Source: Brevibacterium limosum
Lineage (GTDB): Bacteria > Actinomycetota > Actinomycetes > Actinomycetales > Brevibacteriaceae
Assembly (NCBI RefSeq): GCF_011617705.1
Contig: NZ_CP050154.1
Location: forward strand, 3,038,001-3,102,000
DNA: 64,000 nucleotides
Reading direction: 5' to 3'
The notes below the pieces were generated by a model that worked only from the letters and a program-made list of their open reading frames with translations, was not told where the DNA came from and did no database searches. Made by a program: the position numbers and the translations under genes. Below are positions 62,986 through 64,000 of this stretch, in pieces. How positions within the stretch are numbered: position 1 is the first letter of the stretch; each line of letters begins with the position of its first letter.

Positions 62986-64000
62986 TCAGACCCTTTCGAT
63001 GATCGTCGCGATGCCCATGCCGCCACCGATGCACAGGGTGACGAGTCCGCGCCCCAGGTCGCGCCGTTCGAGTTCGTCGAGGACGGTGCCCAGAATCATG
63101 GCTCCGGTGGCTCCGAGCGGGTGCCCCATAGCGATGGCGCCGCCGTTGACGTTGACCTTCTGGTGGGGGATGTTGAGATCCCGCATCCATTTGAGCACGA
63201 CGGCGGCGAAGGCCTCGTTGAGCTCGAACAGGTCGATGTCGTCCACGGTCAGCCCGGCCTTGTCGAGGACCTTCCGGGTGGCGGGAGTCGGACCGGTGAG
63301 CATGATGGTCGGTTCAGAACCGGTCACTGCGGTGGCGACCACGCGGGCACGCGGCTTCATGCCCATCGTCTTGCCCACCTCACCGTCGCCGACGATGACG
63401 AGGCTGGCGCCGTCGACGATGCCCGAGGAGTTCGCTGCGGTGTGGACGTGATCGATGGCCTCGACCCAGTGGTACTTCTGCAGCGCCACCTCGTCGAATC
63501 CGGCTTGGGCGGCGACCTTGGTGAACGCCGGGTTCAACGAGGACAGCGATTCCACGGTCGATCCCGGGCGCATGTGCTCATCGGTGTCGAGGAGAGTCAC
63601 TCCGTTGATGTCCTTGACGGGGATGATCGACTTCTCGAAGTACCCGTTCTCCCAGGCAGTCGCGGCACGGGCCTGAGACTCGGCGGCGAAGGCGTCGACG
63701 TCAGTGCGAGAGAAGCCTTCGGTGGTGGCGATGAGGTCGGCACCGATGCCCTGTGGGACGAAGTATGTGTCGTAGTTCGTCGTCGGGTCCTGCGCCCACG
63801 CTCCGCCATCGGATCCCAGCGGTACGCGCGACATCGACTCGACGCCGCCGGCGAGGACGAGGCTCTCGAAACCGCTGCCGACCTTCTGCGCGGCGAGGTT
63901 GACCGCTTCGAGCCCGGAGGCGCAGAAACGGTTGATCTGAACACCGGCAACGGACTCGTCGAGTCCCGCCACGAGCGCCGCAGTTCGGGCGATGTCCCCG
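62986..64000 (-). CDS. fadA: Acetyl-CoA C-acyltransferase (thiolase, FadA), 5' end outside the window
   Basis: It cleaves 3-ketoacyl-CoA to release acetyl-CoA. The visible 338 residues contain the nucleophilic Cys in [56 protein letters not shown] (His) and the terminal [13 protein letters not shown] (second Cys). The frame stays open to the window edge ([19 protein letters not shown]), so roughly the first 70-80 residues are missing. It is coupled to fadB. Confidence 0.94.
   Translation of the reverse strand, partial: GDIARTAALVAGLDESVAGVQINRFCASGLEAVNLAAQKVGSGFESLVLAGGVESMSRVPLGSDGGAWAQDPTTNYDTYFVPQGIGADLIATTEGFSRTDVDAFAAESQARAATAWENGYFEKSIIPVKDINGVTLLDTDEHMRPGSTVESLSSLNPAFTKVAAQAGFDEVALQKYHWVEAIDHVHTAANSSGIVDGASLVIVGDGEVGKTMGMKPRARVVATAVTGSEPTIMLTGPTPATRKVLDKAGLTVDDIDLFELNEAFAAVVLKWMRDLNIPHQKVNVNGGAIAMGHPLGATGAMILGTVLDELERRDLGRGLVTLCIGGGMGIATIIERV

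Overview
The window is GC-rich actinobacterial chromosome (about two thirds G+C by eye). The gene set (Lsr2, ClpC, lysS next to lsr2, dacB/zinc-protease/tilS, hpt/ftsH/fol genes, DUF3180, DUF2520) is typical of Actinomycetota. The fused FolB-FolK, the methylcrotonyl-CoA carboxylase genes, the macrolide-phosphotransferase-like gene and an LPxTG-type PhoX point to Micrococcales, most likely a Brevibacterium-like organism. That genus call is inference from gene content. I see no rRNA, tRNA, CRISPR array, insertion sequence, prophage or plasmid marker; this is mainly core chromosome with small accessory insertions.

Layout. 0-3.5 kb: the end of an ECF-type vitamin transporter (ATPase tail and EcfT) and small metabolic or stress genes. 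2.6-6.5 kb: a LysR regulator divergent from an FAD amine oxidase and an ALDH7-like semialdehyde dehydrogenase, probably for lysine/pipecolate-type amine catabolism. 6.5-7.5 kb: two related long palindromes around two very small membrane-protein genes, one with an early in-frame stop. 7.5-16.5 kb: map, radA, mutY, argA-type acetyltransferase, clpC and a macrolide-kinase-like gene. 16.8-27.4 kb: an unbroken minus-strand run ftsH-folE-folP-folBK-DUF3180-two PH-domain proteins-DUF2520-lysS-small membrane protein-lsr2, mostly with overlapping start and stop codons. 27.5-34.9 kb: hpt, then an MFS transporter and an amidohydrolase lying between hpt and the tilS-zinc protease-dacB operon, then ppa. 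35-47.3 kb: PhoX-like cell-wall phosphatase, CPBP protease, a large RND transporter with a Gly/Ala-rich insert, an MFS-nitroreductase-msrA operon and a frameshifted gene of unknown function. 47.4-64 kb: def, then a leucine/branched-acid degradation set (CitE-like lyase, MaoC hydratase, acyl-CoA dehydrogenase, carboxylase alpha and beta, TetR) split in two by about 4.6 kb of unrelated genes, followed by a beta-oxidation fadB-fadA pair that runs off the end.

How it works together. The folate genes, lysS, tilS, hpt, ftsH, def and map form a housekeeping block for one-carbon metabolism, translation and proteolysis. The right third is acyl-CoA catabolism. The TetR gene and the carboxylase operon share a divergent promoter region with a clear 8-bp-arm palindrome that is a strong operator candidate.

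I did not find a convincing wholly new system. The observations most worth checking are the palindrome family at 6.5/7.2 kb, the two apparently broken genes (stop codon near 7083, frameshift near 46293), the Glu-for-Asp change in the macrolide kinase motif, the TetR operator, and a 9-bp word (CCGCCTCGG) that is strongly over-represented across the window.
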